This document shows, in pieces, positions 1-10,181 of a DNA stretch of 64,000 nucleotides. Both the position numbers and the translations under genes were made by a program. This DNA is from Sediminibacillus terrae (GTDB taxonomy: Bacteria; Bacillota; Bacilli; Bacillales; Amphibacillaceae). The stretch is from assembly GCF_009602435.1 (NCBI RefSeq), contig NZ_VZDQ01000006.1, positions 1 to 64,000 of the forward strand, read 5' to 3'. The stretch's first letter is position 1. The number at the start of each line of letters is the position of its first letter. The notes under the pieces are model-generated. The model saw nothing but the letters and a program-made list of their open reading frames with translations, had not been told where the DNA came from and made no database searches.

Positions 1-2
1 AG

Positions 3-119
3 GCCTGGTGGCAATAGCGGAGAGGCCACACCTGTTCCCATGCCGAACACAGCAGTTAAGCTCTCCAGCGCCCATGGTAGTTGGGGCTTTGCCCCTGCGA
101 GAGTAGGACGCCGCCAGGC
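3..119 (+). rRNA. rrf: 5S ribosomal RNA
   Basis: Complete 5S rRNA of about 117 nt. The 5' end GCCTGGTGG pairs with the 3' end CCGCCAGGC to form helix I, and the interior carries the typical bacterial 5S segments (CCGAACACAGCAGTTAAGC, GAGAGTAGGACG). It is the last gene of an rrn operon whose 16S and 23S genes lie before the window. A strong terminator follows at once, with no tRNA genes in between. Confidence 0.97.
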
Positions 120-124
120 AAAAC

Positions 125-170
125 AAAAACACCCTTGAATGAGTTCAAACTCGCTCAAGGGTGTTTTTTT
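125..170 (+). terminator. rrn operon terminator
   Basis: Stem ACACCCTTGA / TCAAGGGTGT with a run of seven T directly after it. Its position a few bases after the 5S gene fits the intrinsic terminator of the rrn operon. Confidence 0.93.
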
Positions 171-503
171 ATGTTATGTGAATACCCGGTTTTCAGGAAA
201 TGGAGAATACGAGCAAAAGTTGACTCTATATTGAGAGTATATAAAGCATAAAGTTTTATGGCAGAAAACGGGTTCATTTATTGAAATCGCTATTTTTATG
301 GATGGAGCTTTCGGTAAAGAAAAATTGAATTGAAAAATCAAACCACCACCTTTGGCAGAGGAGCAAAGTTTTCCCAAAGAGCCGACTGAATTTAAAATAG
401 AAACAATCATTCCCATTCCTTATCATTACATAAGATAAGAGAAAGCCTGATTTCGATTTGCCAGTAACGGGTACTAAATACACAAGAAGAAGGGGGAAGT
501 CGA
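171..503 (+). other. Spacer before mgtC, no gene seen
   Basis: 333 bp with no convincing coding frame; the short reading frames on the minus strand lack a ribosome binding site or family resemblance. A purine-rich stretch near 485-498 (AGAAGAAGGGGGAAG) serves as the Shine-Dalgarno of the next gene. I could not place a good sigma-A promoter or a leader structure. Confidence 0.5.
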
Positions 504-1193
504 GTGCAATTATCAAGTTTGATTCATGAAGATTTTACACTAATGGTAATCCGTTTATTTGTAGCCTTGCTGCTGTCAGGCTTAATAGGATTTGAAAGAG
601 AATGGAATAACCACGCTGCAGGATTCCGGACCCATATTTTAGTAGGGGTGGGTTCTTGTTTAATGATGCTTTTATCCATATATGGTTTTGAAACCTTTAT
701 GGAGAAATATGATAATGTCCGTTTTGATCCTGCACGTATCCCTTCTTACGTGATTAGCGGAATAGGCTTTTTGGGTGCCGGTACAATAATGGTGCATGGA
801 ATCAACATCCGTGGTTTGACGACTGCAGCCTCCATTTGGGCAGTCGCCGGACTTGGCCTGGTGGTGGGAGCGGGGATGTATAGCCTGGCAGGAGTAGCGA
901 CGTTCATCATCCTGCTTAGTTTGGTACTCTTGCAACAAGTAGAAAGACTATTTTTAAACAAACGGGCAAATCTCCATTTTGAATTAATTGTTGAGGAAGG
1001 TTTGAAAATTGAAAGCCTGCTCCGTATTTTTGAAAAATATCAATCGAAAATCGAAAAGATGGAAGTAGAAAGAGCAGAGGACGATGCAAGGAGTTTGTTT
1101 ATCGAACTGGAAAACAAAACTCAAATTGATAAGTACGAATTGATTGAAGAGATGTCTTCTCTCGAACACCTAAAAAGAGTAAAAGAGATTTGA
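504..1193 (+). CDS. MgtC/SapB family membrane protein
   Basis: 229-residue membrane protein of the MgtC/SapB (YhiD) family. The N-terminal two thirds hold four to five hydrophobic segments with the family hallmarks GFEREW (about residues 29-34), GFRTHILVG and GIGFLGAGTI. The C-terminal third (from about residue 155) is a soluble ACT-like domain. Family members are tied to magnesium limitation and control of membrane ATPase or transporters; the exact role here is unknown. GTG start at 504 after a GGGGGAAG ribosome binding site. It stands alone between the rrn operon and ctsR, an unusual place for it. Confidence 0.85.
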   Translation: MQLSSLIHEDFTLMVIRLFVALLLSGLIGFEREWNNHAAGFRTHILVGVGSCLMMLLSIYGFETFMEKYDNVRFDPARIPSYVISGIGFLGAGTIMVHGINIRGLTTAASIWAVAGLGLVVGAGMYSLAGVATFIILLSLVLLQQVERLFLNKRANLHFELIVEEGLKIESLLRIFEKYQSKIEKMEVERAEDDARSLFIELENKTQIDKYELIEEMSSLEHLKRVKEI

Positions 1194-1301
1194 AGGAATT
1201 ATCCCTTAAAAGAAGAAGCTTTATAAAAGACAGGGTAAAAAAACATTATATAGAAGTTTATCCACTATTTTTAAGGAGAAGATATTTACTGAACTTTTTT
1301 A

Positions 1302-1330
1302 TTTGCATCCCAGGAAAAGATGAGTATAAT
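1302..1330 (+). promoter_or_regulatory. Probable sigma-A promoter of ctsR operon
   Basis: TTTGCA (1302-1307), 17-bp spacer, perfect TATAAT (1325-1330). The CtsR operator starts 8 bp after the -10 box, so bound repressor would cover the transcription start. Confidence 0.75.
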
Positions 1331-1338
1331 AAAAGTAA

Positions 1339-1361
1339 AGTCAAAGATAGTCAAAGTCAAA
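1339..1361 (+). promoter_or_regulatory. CtsR operator (heptad repeat)
   Basis: AGTCAAAGATAGTCAAA (1339-1355) fits the known CtsR box (two GTCAAA heptads spaced by three bases) exactly. A third AGTCAAA heptad follows directly at 1355-1361. It lies between the -10 box and the ctsR ribosome binding site, implying autorepression of the ctsR-mcsA-mcsB-clpC operon relieved by heat or protein stress. Confidence 0.92.
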
Positions 1362-1380
1362 GCTGAGGAGGGGAGGGCAA

Positions 1381-1839
1381 ATGAGTAACATATCTGATGT
1401 AATCGAGCGTTACTTAAAAGAAATTCTGCGAGAGAATAATAAAAATGCAGTGGAAATCAAAAGAAGTGAAATAGCGAACCAGTTCCAGTGTGTACCCTCT
1501 CAGATAAATTATGTGATTAAAACCCGCTTTACAGTGGAAAGGGGCTATATAGTCGAAAGTAAGCGCGGAGGCGGAGGGTATATTCGCATAATTAGAATTG
1601 AAAATGAAGATAAAGCGAAATTGATCGATGATATTATGAAAATGATCCAACCTGCGGTAACACAGCAGGCCGCTGTGGATATATTGGAGCGAATGCTGGA
1701 GGAAGAGTTGATCACAAAGCGTGAGGCAAAAATGATGGCAAGTGCCATCGATCGAAGCACTCTTGCCTTTCAACTGCCAGTTCGTGACGAGATCCGGTCC
1801 CGCATTATGACTGCAATGCTTTCAACTTTAAAATATTAG
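1381..1839 (+). CDS. ctsR: Transcriptional repressor CtsR
   Basis: 152-residue repressor of class III heat-shock genes (clpC, clpP, clpE). The N-terminal winged helix-turn-helix includes the glycine-rich wing (RGGGGY, about residues 62-67) that reads the operator and senses heat. The C-terminal helical part (from about residue 80) mediates dimerisation. Strong ribosome binding site GGAGGGG before the ATG. First gene of the operon with mcsA, mcsB and clpC, and its own operator lies just upstream. In B. subtilis CtsR is switched off with the help of McsA and McsB. Confidence 0.97.
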   Translation: MSNISDVIERYLKEILRENNKNAVEIKRSEIANQFQCVPSQINYVIKTRFTVERGYIVESKRGGGGYIRIIRIENEDKAKLIDDIMKMIQPAVTQQAAVDILERMLEEELITKREAKMMASAIDRSTLAFQLPVRDEIRSRIMTAMLSTLKY

Positions 1840-1857
1840 GCAAAAGGGGGAGTTGGC

Positions 1858-2409
1858 ATGGAGTGCCAAGAATGCCATGAACGTCCAGCTACCTTGCATT
1901 TTTCCAAGATTGTGAATGGTAATAAAACTGAAATACATGTCTGCGAGTATTGTGCGAAAGAAAAAGGGTATATGGGATACGAAGATGACGCATACTCCCT
2001 GCACAATTTATTATCTGGTTTGTTTAATTTCGACGGAGCATCGGGTCTTAATGAACAGCATGCGAGCAGTAGACCTTCCGAACAAAGGCTCACCTGCCCA
2101 AAATGCGGCATGACTTACCAGGAGTTTGCCAGAGTCGGCAAGTTTGGCTGCGCAGAATGTTATCAAACCTTTTCTGATCGACTAAATCCTGTTTTCCGCC
2201 GGGTTCATAGTGGAAACACAACCCATCATGGAAAAATACCTTCCAGAATTGGGAGTGGTATTCAGCAGAAACGGAAGTTAGGCGAGTACCGTGAACAGTT
2301 GAAACAATTAATTGCAAATGAAGAGTTTGAAAGCGCTGCTCAAGTGAGAGATAAAATTAAACAATTGGAAAAAGACCTCAGCCGTGACGGGGAAGGTGAG
2401 GATGAATGA
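1858..2409 (+). CDS. mcsA: Zinc-finger adaptor McsA
   Basis: 183-residue activator of the McsB arginine kinase. Four CxxC pairs are visible (C3/C6, C29/C32, C80/C83 and a fourth near residue 97), matching the zinc-binding N-terminal half. The C-terminal end is a UVR (UvrB/UvrC-type) helical hairpin, about residues 141-172. Its last codons overlap the mcsB start (ATGA), which suggests translational coupling and a fixed McsA:McsB ratio. Confidence 0.95.
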   Translation: MECQECHERPATLHFSKIVNGNKTEIHVCEYCAKEKGYMGYEDDAYSLHNLLSGLFNFDGASGLNEQHASSRPSEQRLTCPKCGMTYQEFARVGKFGCAECYQTFSDRLNPVFRRVHSGNTTHHGKIPSRIGSGIQQKRKLGEYREQLKQLIANEEFESAAQVRDKIKQLEKDLSRDGEGEDE

Positions 2410-3470
2410 GCTTACAGCAATTTATGAATGAGGCGATCAGTCCTTGGATGAAGGAGAATGGACCGGATAGCGACATTGTGATGAGCAGTCGTATTCGCCT
2501 GGCCAGAAACTTTGAGCAAGTCCCCTTCCCGATCATTGCCAGTGCCGATGAATTGGAGAAAGTGCTTTCGTTTTTTCAGAAGGAGTATGAACATCAGTCT
2601 TTTTCCAACTATAACGATTTGGCGCTCGTTAAAATGCGGGATTTGAAGCCAATAGAAAAAAAGGTTTTAGTTGAAAAACATCTCATCAGTCCCCATTTGG
2701 CAGAAAACGATGAAGAGGCTGCAGCCCTGATATCGAGCAACGAGCAAGTATCGGTAATGGTAAATGAAGAAGATCATATCCGGATTCAGTTATATTTTCC
2801 GGGTTTTCAATTGGAAAAAGCACTTGAACAGGCATTTACCTTTGACGATTGGCTGGAAGAAAGAATCAATTACGCATTCGATGAAAATCGGGGTTACTTG
2901 ACGAGTTGCCCGACAAATGTCGGAACCGGAATGCGAGCTTCGGTCATGATGCATTTACCGGCATTGGCTCTAACTCAAAAAATCAATCGGATGATTCCGG
3001 CAATCAGCCAGCTGGGCCTGGTGGTAAGAGGCATATATGGAGAAGGAAGCGAAGCCATCGGGAACATTTTTCAAATTTCCAATCAAATCACCCTTGGAAA
3101 ATCGGAAGAGGACATTGTCCAAGACTTGCGGAGTGTTGTCAACCAACTGATCGATCAGGAACGAAAAGCCAGACAGTTACTGGTCGAACAATCGGAATTA
3201 CAACTTGAAGACAGGGTTTTCCGATCCTACGGCATCCTCCAGCACAGCAGAATCATCGAATCGAAAGAAGCGGCAAAATGCTTGTCGGATGTACAGTTGG
3301 GTATTGACGTAGGTTATATCAAGGATATCTCGAAAAGCATTCTGAATGAGTTGATGATATTGTCCCAACCTGGATTTTTGCAGCACTATGCTAAAAGAAT
3401 GCTTTCAGCAAAAGAAAGGGATGTACTAAGGGCTTCGTTGATCAGAGAACGGTTCAAACTGGAAAATTAA
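2406..3470 (+). CDS. mcsB: Protein arginine kinase McsB
   Basis: 354-residue protein of the phosphagen (guanidino) kinase fold that phosphorylates arginines on proteins, marking them (including CtsR) for ClpCP. Visible motifs are SSRIRLARN near the N terminus for nucleotide binding and [10 protein letters not shown] around the catalytic cysteine (C168). Full length for the family. The ATG overlaps the mcsA stop codon; clpC follows after 24 bp. Confidence 0.96.
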   Translation: MSLQQFMNEAISPWMKENGPDSDIVMSSRIRLARNFEQVPFPIIASADELEKVLSFFQKEYEHQSFSNYNDLALVKMRDLKPIEKKVLVEKHLISPHLAENDEEAAALISSNEQVSVMVNEEDHIRIQLYFPGFQLEKALEQAFTFDDWLEERINYAFDENRGYLTSCPTNVGTGMRASVMMHLPALALTQKINRMIPAISQLGLVVRGIYGEGSEAIGNIFQISNQITLGKSEEDIVQDLRSVVNQLIDQERKARQLLVEQSELQLEDRVFRSYGILQHSRIIESKEAAKCLSDVQLGIDVGYIKDISKSILNELMILSQPGFLQHYAKRMLSAKERDVLRASLIRERFKLEN

Positions 3471-3494
3471 TTAATGTAAGGAGGAAGACCTGAT

Positions 3495-5930
3495 ATGATG
3501 TTTGGTCGATTTACCGAAAGAGCGCAAAAAGTTTTGGCCTTATCCCAGGAAGAAGCGGTCAGGTTAGGGCATAACAATATTGGTACAGAACATATTCTAT
3601 TAGGATTGGTTAGAGAAGGGGAAGGCATTGCCGCCAAGGCATTAAGCTCTCTCGGACTCGAAACGGAAAAAATCCAGGAAGAAGTAGAACAATTAATCGG
3701 ACGCGGACAAAAAGTGTCACAGACGATTCATTACACACCGCGGGCCAAGAAAGTCATTGAACTGTCCATGGATGAAGCCAGAAAGCTGGGGCACTCATAT
3801 GTAGGAACAGAACATATTCTCTTGGGACTCATCCGGGAAGGGGAAGGAGTCGCTGCAAGGGTTCTGAACAACCTTGGAGTCAGCCTGAACAAAGCCAGAC
3901 AACAAGTATTGCAATTGTTGGGCAGCAATGAATCGGCAGCAGGCCAACACGGCCGTAATGGCTCCCAATCAACTGCCGCCAACACACCGACTTTAGATTC
4001 CCTGGCACGGGATTTGACTTCGATTGCCAAGGATGGCAATGTCGATCCGGTTATCGGACGGGGCAAAGAGATTGAACGGGTCATTCAGGTATTGAGCCGT
4101 CGTACCAAAAACAACCCCGTATTGATAGGGGAACCAGGTGTCGGTAAAACAGCCGTGGCTGAAGGGCTTGCCCAAAAAATCGTGAACAACGACGTTCCGG
4201 AAATATTGCGTGACAAACGGGTCATGACATTGGATATGGGAACAGTCGTAGCCGGTACAAAATACCGCGGTGAATTCGAAGATCGTTTAAAGAAAGTAAT
4301 GGAGGAAATTCGCCAGGCCGGCAATATCATTTTGTTCATCGATGAACTCCATACATTGATCGGAGCTGGCGGTGCAGAAGGCGCTATAGATGCTTCCAAT
4401 ATCCTGAAACCATCTCTCGCACGTGGAGAATTGCAATGTATCGGAGCGACAACATTGGATGAATACCGGAAGTATATTGAGAAGGATGCAGCACTGGAAC
4501 GTCGTTTCCAGCCAATCCAAGTAGATGAACCGACAATGGATCAATCCATGCAAATTTTAAGGGGATTGCGTGATCGCTACGAGGCCCACCATCGTGTCAC
4601 CATTACAGATGAAGCCATCGAAGCTGCCGTCACGTTATCGGATCGTTATATCACCGATCGCTTTTTACCCGACAAAGCCATCGATTTAATTGATGAAGCG
4701 GGCTCTAAAGTGCGCCTGCGCTCATATACTGCTCCGCCAAATCTGAAGGATTTAGAACAAAAGCTGGAAGAAGTTCGCAAGGAAAAGGATGCAGCGGTTC
4801 AAAGTCAGGAATTCGAAAAAGCAGCATCATTAAGAGACAGCGAACAGCGTTTAAGAGATGAATTGGATCAAACAAAAGAAGAATGGAAGGAGCAGCAGGG
4901 TCAAGAAAGCTCGGAAGTGACGGTCGAAGACATTGCCAGTGTTGTTTCAACATGGACGGGTGTCCCGGTTTCCAAGCTTACCAAAGATGAAAGTGAACGG
5001 CTGCTCAATATGGAAGAAGTGCTGCATGACAGGGTAATCGGTCAGGAGGAAGCGGTGAAAGCTGTTGCAAAAGCCATCCGTCGTGCCAGGGCCGGATTGA
5101 AGGATCCGAAACGCCCAATCGGTTCCTTTATCTTTTTGGGACCTACTGGCGTCGGTAAGACGGAATTGGCACGTGCCTTGGCTGATACGATGTTCGGAGA
5201 TGAAGAAGCAATGATTCGTATCGATATGTCCGAGTATATGGAAAAACACTCGACATCCCGTCTTGTCGGTTCACCTCCTGGTTACGTCGGTTATGAGGAA
5301 GGCGGCCAATTAACGGAAAAAGTACGAAGGAAACCTTATTCCGTTGTGCTGCTTGATGAAATAGAAAAGGCACATCCAGAGGTCTTCAATATTCTTCTTC
5401 AGGTACTGGAAGATGGAAGGTTGACCGACTCCAAAGGGAGACTGGTCGATTTCCGAAATACCGTGCTGATTATGACTTCCAACGTAGGTGCCAGTGAATT
5501 GAAGCGAAACAAGTATGTCGGTTTCAACCTCGGAGACGAAGATCAAGGCTACAAAGGGATGAGGGATAAAGTGATGGATGAATTGAAAAAGGCATTCCGT
5601 CCTGAATTCCTCAATCGGATTGATGAAACGATCGTCTTCCACTCTCTGGAAAGAAAACACATGAATGAAATTGTCACCTTGATGGCAAATGAACTACAAA
5701 AAAGGCTGGCAGACCAGGACATTGAGTTCACCTTATCTGACCAAGCGGTGGAAAAAATTGCTAATGAAGGGTTCGACCCGGAATATGGTGCACGCCCGCT
5801 TCGTCGTTCGATTCAGAAGAATGTCGAAGATTTACTGTCCGAAGAATTGCTGAAAGAAAAAATTCAAAAAGGGCAAAAAGTCAAAATCGACGTCAACAAA
5901 AATGATGAGTTCACCGTTACTGCACAATAA
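3495..5930 (+). CDS. clpC: AAA+ unfoldase ClpC
   Basis: 811-residue Hsp100 ATPase that unfolds substrates for the ClpP protease. Two N-terminal Clp_N repeats (about residues 1-143), first AAA+ module with Walker A GEPGVGKT (from about 212), a UVR/middle domain (about 415-480), and a second AAA+ module with Walker A GPTGVGKT (from about 549). Starts ATGATG after a GGAGGAAG site. Last gene of the CtsR operon; a hairpin terminator follows. ClpC controls competence, sporulation and stress proteolysis in relatives. Confidence 0.98.
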   Translation: MMFGRFTERAQKVLALSQEEAVRLGHNNIGTEHILLGLVREGEGIAAKALSSLGLETEKIQEEVEQLIGRGQKVSQTIHYTPRAKKVIELSMDEARKLGHSYVGTEHILLGLIREGEGVAARVLNNLGVSLNKARQQVLQLLGSNESAAGQHGRNGSQSTAANTPTLDSLARDLTSIAKDGNVDPVIGRGKEIERVIQVLSRRTKNNPVLIGEPGVGKTAVAEGLAQKIVNNDVPEILRDKRVMTLDMGTVVAGTKYRGEFEDRLKKVMEEIRQAGNIILFIDELHTLIGAGGAEGAIDASNILKPSLARGELQCIGATTLDEYRKYIEKDAALERRFQPIQVDEPTMDQSMQILRGLRDRYEAHHRVTITDEAIEAAVTLSDRYITDRFLPDKAIDLIDEAGSKVRLRSYTAPPNLKDLEQKLEEVRKEKDAAVQSQEFEKAASLRDSEQRLRDELDQTKEEWKEQQGQESSEVTVEDIASVVSTWTGVPVSKLTKDESERLLNMEEVLHDRVIGQEEAVKAVAKAIRRARAGLKDPKRPIGSFIFLGPTGVGKTELARALADTMFGDEEAMIRIDMSEYMEKHSTSRLVGSPPGYVGYEEGGQLTEKVRRKPYSVVLLDEIEKAHPEVFNILLQVLEDGRLTDSKGRLVDFRNTVLIMTSNVGASELKRNKYVGFNLGDEDQGYKGMRDKVMDELKKAFRPEFLNRIDETIVFHSLERKHMNEIVTLMANELQKRLADQDIEFTLSDQAVEKIANEGFDPEYGARPLRRSIQKNVEDLLSEELLKEKIQKGQKVKIDVNKNDEFTVTAQ

Positions 5931-5950
5931 GAAACGCTGTCGGCTAGAGA

Positions 5951-5982
5951 AAAGCGGAAGGTTCAACCCCTTCCGTTTTTTC
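5951..5982 (+). terminator. clpC operon terminator
   Basis: Stem GCGGAAGG / CCTTCCGT with a TTCAACC loop and a run of T after it, 20 bp past the clpC stop codon. The rest of the gap up to radA (5983-6213) has no gene. Confidence 0.8.
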
Positions 5983-6213
5983 ATTTCAAAAAAGGTAAAT
6001 AAATAAAAATTCGGCGGCCATACTGCCATTGCTTCTTAAAAATTCAGCGAAAAAACTTGGGAAAATACACACCCTTCGGAACTTTCGCAGGTGTTCTTGG
6101 AGGCTCCGGCGTTTTTTGTGTTTCCAAGGGAAGGGATATTTTTTAATAAATTGATAGAAGTCTGTAACTTGTTCGTTATCTCATTCGTATACAATAGGTG
6201 AGGAGAGATTATT

Positions 6214-7587
6214 TTGGCAAAACGAAAGACAAAGTATGTATGTCAGGAATGTGGATATGAAACCCCCAAGTGGATGGGGAAGTGCCCCAGCTGTCACAAG
6301 TGGAACACATTTGTAGAGGAGATGGAAGGATCTTCTTCCTCGAGGCATACATTCCAAGTACCATCTGGATCCAAAACAAAACCAGAAAAAATTACTGCTA
6401 TCCAATCAGAAGAAGAACCACGGGTTACAACAAAAATGCCGGAGTTCAATCGAGTGCTTGGCGGAGGGATAGTACCTGGCTCGCTGGTTCTGATTGGCGG
6501 GGATCCCGGGATCGGGAAGTCGACTCTCTTACTGCAGGTATCTTCCCAGTTGGCAAGAAAACAAATGAATGTATTGTATATATCGGGTGAGGAATCGGCT
6601 CGTCAGACTAAGTTGCGGGCGGACCGGCTTGGCGTAACATCGGACAACCTTTACGTGCTCGCCGAAACAAATTTACTGGATATATCCAATCAAATCGAGC
6701 AATTGAACCCGTCATTTGTGGTGATTGACTCGATTCAGACTATCTATCGGGAAGAAGTCACCAGCGCTCCCGGCAGTGTTTCGCAAGTGCGGGAATGTAC
6801 GAGCGAACTCATGCGTATAGCTAAGAGTAAAGGAATACCCATTTTTATCGTCGGCCATGTCACCAAAGAAGGATCGATAGCCGGGCCTAGACTCCTTGAA
6901 CATATGGTGGATGCCGTCCTTTATTTTGAAGGGGAACGGCATCATACTTTCCGTATCTTAAGAGGGGTGAAAAACCGCTTCGGAAGCACGAATGAAATGG
7001 GTATCTTTGAAATGAAAGAGGAAGGCTTGCGTGAAGTGAGCAATCCATCGGAAATTTTCCTCGAAGAACGCTCGCAAGGTGCAGCAGGATCAACCGTGGT
7101 TGCTTCCATGGAGGGAAGCAGGCCGGTACTCGTGGAAATCCAGGCACTGATATCTCCCACCAGTTTTGGTAATCCAAGGCGGATGGCCACAGGCATCGAT
7201 CACAACCGCGTCCCGCTTTTGATGGCTGTTTTAGAAAAACGGGTCGGTCTGATGCTGCAAAATCAGGACGCCTATGTGAAAGTTGCTGGAGGGGTGAAAT
7301 TAGATGAACCCGCCATTGACCTGGCAGTAGCTGTCAGTATTGCATCCAGCTTCCGTGATCAGGTATCCAGACCGGATGACGTGCTGATCGGTGAGGTGGG
7401 ACTTACCGGTGAAGTAAGAAGGGTAGCGAGAATCGATCAAAGGGTCCAGGAGGCAGCGAAGCTAGGATTCCAGCGGGCAATTATTCCAGCGAAAAATCTT
7501 GATGGATGGACTACGCCGAATAATATTGAAATCGTCGGGGTGAATACAGTTCAAGAAGCCTTAAAAGTGACGCTGGGAGGAAACTAA
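6214..7587 (+). CDS. radA: DNA repair ATPase RadA
   Basis: 457-residue RecA-like helicase that helps process recombination intermediates. C4 zinc finger at C10, C13, C24 and C27; RecA core with Walker [11 protein letters not shown] (about 94-103); the RadA-specific KNRFG motif (about 252-256); C-terminal Lon-protease-like domain. Starts at TTG (6214) after GGTGAGGAGAG; the protein beginning [10 protein letters not shown] matches the family start. The next gene, disA, begins on the base after its stop codon, the same pairing as in B. subtilis, where RadA restrains DisA. Confidence 0.97.
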   Translation: MAKRKTKYVCQECGYETPKWMGKCPSCHKWNTFVEEMEGSSSSRHTFQVPSGSKTKPEKITAIQSEEEPRVTTKMPEFNRVLGGGIVPGSLVLIGGDPGIGKSTLLLQVSSQLARKQMNVLYISGEESARQTKLRADRLGVTSDNLYVLAETNLLDISNQIEQLNPSFVVIDSIQTIYREEVTSAPGSVSQVRECTSELMRIAKSKGIPIFIVGHVTKEGSIAGPRLLEHMVDAVLYFEGERHHTFRILRGVKNRFGSTNEMGIFEMKEEGLREVSNPSEIFLEERSQGAAGSTVVASMEGSRPVLVEIQALISPTSFGNPRRMATGIDHNRVPLLMAVLEKRVGLMLQNQDAYVKVAGGVKLDEPAIDLAVAVSIASSFRDQVSRPDDVLIGEVGLTGEVRRVARIDQRVQEAAKLGFQRAIIPAKNLDGWTTPNNIEIVGVNTVQEALKVTLGGN

Positions 7588-8664
7588 ATGGAATGGCAGG
7601 GAAGAAAAGAAGCGAAGGTTATTGAGGCAATGCTGAAGTTTGTAGCGCCTGGTACTCCTATGAGACAGGGCATTGATAATGTATTGAGAGCAAACACAGG
7701 GGGCCTGATCGTCGTCGGAAGTCCCGATAAACTCAAAGGGGTTGTCGATGGCGGATTTGCAATAAATGCTTCTTTTTCCCCTGCGAATCTGTATGAATTG
7801 GCGAAAATGGACGGGGCCATCCTTCTCAGCGAGGATGCGTCGACCATTCTTTATGCAAATGTTCAACTGATGCCGGAACCGACCATTCCTTCCAAAGAAA
7901 CGGGAATGCGGCACCGGACGGCTGAACGTGTTGCAAAACAGACAGAAACGCTAGTGATTGCCATTTCAGAAAGAAGAAACGTCATCACTCTATATAACGG
8001 CGGTATCCGTTATGCGCTGAAAGAAATGGGCGTTATTTTAACGAAAGCGAATCAAGCGATGCAGACATTGGAAAAATATAAAATCGTGCTTGATCAGACC
8101 TTGACCAATCTAGGGGCACTGGAATTCGAAGATTTGGTGACATTAACAGAGATCGTGCAAGTCTTTCACCGGATAGAAATGGTGCTTAGAATCAAAACGG
8201 AGATACTTAAATATATTACAGAGTTGGGAACGGAAGGGCGTCTTATTCAATTGCAGCTGACGGAGCTGGTTGCAGATATTGAAGTGGAGGCTGCCCTCAT
8301 TATAAGGGACTACAGTACGGATTCAGGATTGTCTCCTCAAGAAATGCTGCTAAAAATGCAGGAGGTAGTTTCGGCAGAGCTTACCAGCGAGGAACAAATC
8401 ATCAAAATGCTGGGATTTAGTCTCGACTCTAAACGCGATGCTATCATTTATCCAAGGGGATACCGGGTTTTAGCCAAGATACCGCGTCTTCCTCACGTAA
8501 TCATCGATTATCTTATTGATCATTTCGGAGTACTGAACGAAGTAGCCAATGCGTCTACTCAAGAGCTTGTTTCCGTCAATGGGGTCGGGGACGTGAGGGC
8601 AAAAAAAATCAAGGACGGGTTGAACAGGCTACAGGAGCAGCTTTTCATCGACAGACATATTTAA
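7588..8664 (+). CDS. disA: DNA integrity scanning diadenylate cyclase DisA
   Basis: 358-residue enzyme that makes c-di-AMP from two ATP and scans DNA for branched structures before sporulation. The N-terminal DAC domain shows the DGA motif (about 75-77) and RHRTA (108-112) needed for catalysis. A helical linker follows and then a C-terminal HhH DNA-binding domain (SVNGVGDVRAKKI, about residues 330-342). ATG follows the radA TAA directly. All visible catalytic residues are intact. Confidence 0.97.
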   Translation: MEWQGRKEAKVIEAMLKFVAPGTPMRQGIDNVLRANTGGLIVVGSPDKLKGVVDGGFAINASFSPANLYELAKMDGAILLSEDASTILYANVQLMPEPTIPSKETGMRHRTAERVAKQTETLVIAISERRNVITLYNGGIRYALKEMGVILTKANQAMQTLEKYKIVLDQTLTNLGALEFEDLVTLTEIVQVFHRIEMVLRIKTEILKYITELGTEGRLIQLQLTELVADIEVEAALIIRDYSTDSGLSPQEMLLKMQEVVSAELTSEEQIIKMLGFSLDSKRDAIIYPRGYRVLAKIPRLPHVIIDYLIDHFGVLNEVANASTQELVSVNGVGDVRAKKIKDGLNRLQEQLFIDRHI

Positions 8665-8670
8665 GATGGA

Positions 8671-8699
8671 TTGACTATGGTTTGTCACTGTGATAAAAT
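8671..8699 (+). promoter_or_regulatory. Sigma-A-type promoter before yacL
   Basis: TTGACT (8671-8676), 17-bp spacer, TAAAAT (8694-8699). It lies just after disA and would give yacL its own transcript with a leader of about 180 nt. Confidence 0.6.
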
Positions 8700-8887
8700 C
8701 AATATTTTTGCTCATTTGACTGAATTTGTCAAGTATGTTACTTTGAATTTAGAAATCTGCCTAGAAAGCCAGTCGGCGAAAAGGCGGGTACATTCCATTA
8801 GAAAATGAGTTATGGAATACTAAGAAACAATTATTCGGGGATAAATTTTATATACTTGGAGATACTGACTCATAGGAGGTGACCTTG

Positions 8888-9988
8888 GTGCTGAAAAGAA
8901 TTGTACAGCTGTTCATCATTATAGCTGGCGGTACTATTGGATATTTGTATATACCAGATTTATTGGATTTGACGGACATTACGAACGGAAACTGGGTTGA
9001 GTCACCATATGCGGGTCTAGTATTTGGGGCAATCATTTTATACTTACTATCATTTTGGGTGGTAGATTACATCGTGGACTTTTTGCGATGGGTTGAGGAG
9101 ACGCTTGTCAAAGCTCCAGTCGGAGACTTGCTGTTCGGAAGTCTCGGATTGATTCTCGGACTTGTAATAGCCTATTTAATCACCATACCAATTTTGGATA
9201 TTGAGATTAAGCTTGTTTCCCAGGTATTGCCGATATTTGTGACATTTTTATTGGGATACTTCGGTTTCCAAGTCGGTTTTAAACGACGCGACGAATTTTT
9301 GAACTTACTGACGATCGCTAGGAAGGAAAAAGAGAAGACGGAAATAGAAGATAGCGATAAAGAATCGAATCTGCAAATGCCAAAGGTGAAAATCCTTGAT
9401 ACCAGCGTGATTATTGACGGTAGAATTGCAGATATCTGTCAGACCAACTTTTTAGAAGGCACGGTATTGATTCCACAGTTTGTATTAGAGGAACTGCAGC
9501 ATATCGCTGATTCGTCGGATGTCTTGAAACGAAATCGAGGCCGGCGCGGGCTTGACGTTCTCAATCGGATGCAGAAAGAGCTGCCTGTAAACGTGGAGAT
9601 TTATGAAGGGGATTTTGAAGAAATCCAGGAAGTGGACAGCAAGCTTGTCAAGCTTGCTAAAGTAATCGACGGGGTTGTCGTCACCAATGACTTCAACCTG
9701 AACAAAGTGTGTGAGTTCCAGAACGTACAGGTATTGAATATCAATGACCTGGCAAATGCCGTGAAGCCGGTCGTCCTTCCGGGTGAAGAGTTGACTGTAC
9801 AGGTCATTAAAGACGGGAAGGAACAAAACCAGGGAGTTGCCTATTTGGATGATGGAACGATGATCGTCGTGGAAGAGGGCAAGGAGTACATTGGCAAGAC
9901 GATTGAAGTGTTAATCACCAGTGTCCTGCAAACTTCTGCCGGCCGAATGATTTTTGCGAAACCAAAATTACTTGAAAAAGCATTATAA
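8888..9988 (+). CDS. yacL: PIN/TRAM domain membrane protein
   Basis: 366-residue protein of the YacL family. Four hydrophobic segments in the first 120 residues are followed by a PIN-type nuclease domain (from about residue 165; KILDTSVIIDGR and VVTNDFNLNK carry the acidic residues) and a C-terminal TRAM domain (from about 300) for RNA binding. The cellular role is not known. GTG at 8888 chosen because AGGAGG at 8874-8879 sits 8 bp upstream and the start MLKRIVQLF fits homologues; TTG at 8885 is the alternative. Confidence 0.88.
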   Translation: MLKRIVQLFIIIAGGTIGYLYIPDLLDLTDITNGNWVESPYAGLVFGAIILYLLSFWVVDYIVDFLRWVEETLVKAPVGDLLFGSLGLILGLVIAYLITIPILDIEIKLVSQVLPIFVTFLLGYFGFQVGFKRRDEFLNLLTIARKEKEKTEIEDSDKESNLQMPKVKILDTSVIIDGRIADICQTNFLEGTVLIPQFVLEELQHIADSSDVLKRNRGRRGLDVLNRMQKELPVNVEIYEGDFEEIQEVDSKLVKLAKVIDGVVVTNDFNLNKVCEFQNVQVLNINDLANAVKPVVLPGEELTVQVIKDGKEQNQGVAYLDDGTMIVVEEGKEYIGKTIEVLITSVLQTSAGRMIFAKPKLLEKAL

Positions 9989-10012
9989 AAAAGGTATAAC
10001 TTATAGAGGAAA

Positions 10013-10046
10013 ACAAAAGTGATAACAGTTCTGTTATCGCTTTTGT
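10013..10046 (+). terminator. Long inverted repeat after yacL
   Basis: Nearly perfect 16-bp stem (ACAAAAGTGATAACAG against its complement, one G-U pair) with a very short loop. It lacks a separate T-tract, because the T-run is inside the stem. Probably a transcription end or mRNA-stabilising hairpin for yacL. Confidence 0.5.
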
Positions 10047-10181
10047 TATGAGGGGACTTAAAAAGGCTCCTAGTTCGGAAAACAGTGTAGTGGACAGAAA
10101 ACCGACTTTGATGATGTCGACATACATAAGAACGGATTGAACAGGGAATCTTCCCTAGATTAAAACTAGGATGATACAATA

